Shown in pieces: positions 5,695-7,227 of a stretch of 7,227 bases of DNA. The notes beneath the pieces are model-generated. The model made no database searches and was not told the DNA's origin. It saw only the letters and a program-made list of their open reading frames with translations. The position numbers were made by a program, and so were the translations under genes. Each line of letters begins with the position of its first letter. Position 1 is the stretch's first letter. This DNA comes from Gemmatimonadota bacterium. GTDB lineage: Bacteria > Gemmatimonadota > Gemmatimonadetes > Gemmatimonadales > GWC2-71-9. The DNA lies in contig JACZUR010000113.1 of NCBI GenBank assembly GCA_022573095.1, positions 1 to 7,227 on the forward strand, in the 5' to 3' direction.

Positions 5695-6570
5695 GTGTTG
5701 AGATCTATGACCGGTTTTGGGGTAACAGATGGTGTCGTAGCCGGTGGCCGTCTCAAGGTTGAGATACGAACGGTCAATCACCGCCACTTCAACCTACAAC
5801 TCAAACTAGGGCCCGAATTCCAGCGGTTCGAATCCGTCGTCAAGGAGTGGCTGCGCGAACGGATCGAGAGGGGGCACGTTTCGGTTACCACTCGTTGGTT
5901 AGAGGAAGCGGCGCGTCCCGCTACTGTGAAAGTGAACTTTGACCGGGCACGTGAGGTCGCAAGGGCCCTCAGCGAACTAAAGGAGACGCTCGGACTCAAC
6001 GGGGACGTTGACCTCGGCTTCGTGGCGCGTCATCCGGATGTGTTGTCTGTGGTTGAAGCTGATGGAGATCCCATAAGCGGCGACGAACTCAGATCTGTAT
6101 TCGATGCGGCACTCAACGATGTGCTGGAGATGAGGGAGCGCGAAGGAGAGGCCTTGGAACGTGTGTTGAGTACTTCCTTGGAGACCATAAGTGGAAAGCT
6201 GACCTATGTGGAGAGCCGGGCGCCGGAGAGGCTGGAATGCGAACGAGACCGGCTCAGATCTTCCGTCGCCCAGTTGATGGATAACAACAGCCTGGATGAG
6301 GCCCGGCTGGAGCAGGAAGTAGCACATATCGCTGACAAGCTGGATATTACCGAGGAGACCGTGCGCCTGAGAACCCACATTGAGGCGTGCGGCGCTGCGA
6401 TCGCCAGCAATGGAGCGGCAGGGCGGCGATTGGGATTTCTCATGCAGGAGATGCTACGAGAGACCAATACGATAGGCTCGAAGGCGAACAATGCGGAGAT
6501 AGCGGCGGCGGTGATCTCGATAAAGGAAGAATTGGAAAAGTTCCGTGAACAGGTGGAGAACGTGGAGTGA
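5695..6570 (+). CDS. yicC: YicC/YloC-family endoribonuclease
   Basis: A 291-residue member of the YicC/YloC family (E. coli YicC is 287), reported in E. coli to be an endoribonuclease involved in RNA turnover. The N-terminal hallmark MLRSMTGFG is followed by VEIRTVNHRHFNLQLKLGPEF, together forming the YicC N-terminal domain (about 1-155). The C-terminal domain (about 205-291) carries DKLDITEETVRL, then GRRLGFLMQEMLRETNTIGSKAN at 243-265, and the closing EELEKFREQVENVE, all near-consensus. An acidic, helix-rich middle (about 140-200) suits the multimeric architecture of the family. Translation starts at GTG (5695), 11 bases after AAGGAG; the in-frame ATG four codons later would cut the conserved N-terminus. 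It overlaps gmk by GTGA, and yicC next to gmk is a widespread arrangement. Nothing appears damaged. Confidence 0.95.
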   Translation: MLRSMTGFGVTDGVVAGGRLKVEIRTVNHRHFNLQLKLGPEFQRFESVVKEWLRERIERGHVSVTTRWLEEAARPATVKVNFDRAREVARALSELKETLGLNGDVDLGFVARHPDVLSVVEADGDPISGDELRSVFDAALNDVLEMREREGEALERVLSTSLETISGKLTYVESRAPERLECERDRLRSSVAQLMDNNSLDEARLEQEVAHIADKLDITEETVRLRTHIEACGAAIASNGAAGRRLGFLMQEMLRETNTIGSKANNAEIAAAVISIKEELEKFREQVENVE

Positions 6571-7211
6571 AGCCCTTCATCCTTATCCTTTCCTCGCCAT
6601 CCGGTGGTGGAAAGACAACCATAGCCAAGACGCTGCTTTCGGCTCGCGACGATCTGGCATACAGTGTTTCAGCGACGACCAGGGCTCCGCGGGAGGGCGA
6701 AGTCGACGGAGTTGACTACCACTTCCTGAGCGACGTGGAATTCAAAAAGCGTCGGGACGAAGGCGCGTTTCTCGAGTCGGCCTCCTACGGTGGTCATCTG
6801 TACGGCACGCTCGCGGAGTCAGTCGACCAAGCCATGGACGAAGGTTGCCACATCGTTCTAGATATCGAGGTGAGTGGCGCTCGACAGATTCGGGAGCGCA
6901 GGAACGATGTTGTGAGTATCTTTATCCTCCCGCCGTCTGCCTCGGATCTGGTTGAGCGGTTGGGTAAGAGGAATACGGAGACCCGCGGGGACCTTGAAAC
7001 TCGCATGCGGGCGGCGATCGAAGAACTAAAGGAGGCGCCGCAGTACGATTATGTTGTTGTGAACGAAGACAAGATCCAGGCGGTCGCCGAGGTGGCTGCC
7101 ATCATAGATGCTGAGGGAAAGCGCACGGGTAGGCAAGAAGACTTAAGGGATATAATTGAAACTCTTCGACTCAACCTCGTTGTCGAGGTAGAGGCGCGGG
7201 CCGGGGGTTAG
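6567..7211 (+). CDS. gmk: Guanylate kinase
   Basis: Guanylate kinase converts GMP and ATP to GDP and ADP in the cytoplasm, an essential step of guanine nucleotide supply. The 214-residue protein has the P-loop SSPSGGGKTT at 9-18, with Lys16 and Thr17 contacting ATP; Ser in place of the first Gly of the loop is common in some lineages. The GMP-binding segment follows: SVSATTRAPREGEVDGVDYHF with Arg39 and Arg42, then Glu70 and Tyr79 in FLESASYGGHLYG. VLDIEVSGARQIR (about 97-109) has Ser where many enzymes have Gln. The lid RLGKRNTETRGDLETRM spans 131-147 and the late VVVNED motif lies at 163-168. Length is normal. The GTG start overlaps the yicC stop as GTGA, with GGTGGAG 8 bases upstream, so it is probably coupled to yicC. 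Confidence 0.97.
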   Translation: MKPFILILSSPSGGGKTTIAKTLLSARDDLAYSVSATTRAPREGEVDGVDYHFLSDVEFKKRRDEGAFLESASYGGHLYGTLAESVDQAMDEGCHIVLDIEVSGARQIRERRNDVVSIFILPPSASDLVERLGKRNTETRGDLETRMRAAIEELKEAPQYDYVVVNEDKIQAVAEVAAIIDAEGKRTGRQEDLRDIIETLRLNLVVEVEARAGG

Positions 7212-7221
7212 GAGTTAGCTC

Positions 7222-7227
7222 ATGCAG
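7222..7227 (+). CDS. Probable start of the next gene, cut by the window edge
   Basis: An ATG at 7222 lies 7 bases after GGAG (7211-7214), 10 bases beyond the gmk stop, and reads Met-Gln before the window ends. The spacing looks like a continuing operon. In many bacteria rpoZ or coaBC follows gmk, but two codons do not allow an identification. Confidence 0.45.

Overview
The window looks like two kinds of DNA joined together. The right part (about 2.6-7.2 kb) holds pepA, a Plug-domain outer-membrane protein gene, yicC and gmk, all on the + strand with tight spacing. The set and order, and the style of the proteins (a short TonB-plug/beta-barrel protein coupled to a leucyl aminopeptidase), suggest a diderm environmental bacterium. 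Gemmatimonadota or a relative is my best guess, but this is inference from family knowledge and no search was run. The far-left small secreted protein (111-440, - strand) would fit the same host.

Between them, about 798-2597 is a block of different character. It is GC-rich, entirely on the - strand and alphaproteobacterial in content: an IS1595-family transposase (1575-2501), a MucR/Ros-family regulator (1128-1541), and the N-terminal half of a Fur-family regulator broken by a one-base insertion and then truncated (798-1014). From memory, mucR next to fur is an arrangement found in alphaproteobacterial chromosomes. The IS lies where the gene upstream of mucR would be. Its transposase-proximal end coincides, to within a few bases, with the point where pepA homology begins, so pepA lacks about 89 N-terminal residues compared with the E. 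coli enzyme.

Layout: 1-110, possible terminator; 111-440, small secreted protein (-); 441-797, no gene; 798-1014, fur fragment (-); 1086-1119, strong hairpin behind mucR; 1128-1541, mucR (-); about 1546-2597, IS1595-family element (-); 2593-3837, 5'-truncated pepA (+); 3834-5606, Plug/beta-barrel protein (+), overlapping pepA by GTGA; 5607-5694, intergenic with a candidate promoter; 5695-6570, yicC (+); 6567-7211, gmk (+), overlapping yicC by GTGA; 7222, probable start of the next gene.

The yicC-gmk pair is ordinary housekeeping (RNA turnover and GMP to GDP). The pepA-Plug pair looks translationally coupled. The main point of interest is the mosaic junction. It is either IS-associated transfer of an alphaproteobacterial fragment that destroyed pepA, or a metagenome assembly join at a repeated IS; the sequence alone cannot separate these. 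I see no CRISPR array, tRNA, rRNA or recognisable new defence or biosynthetic system.
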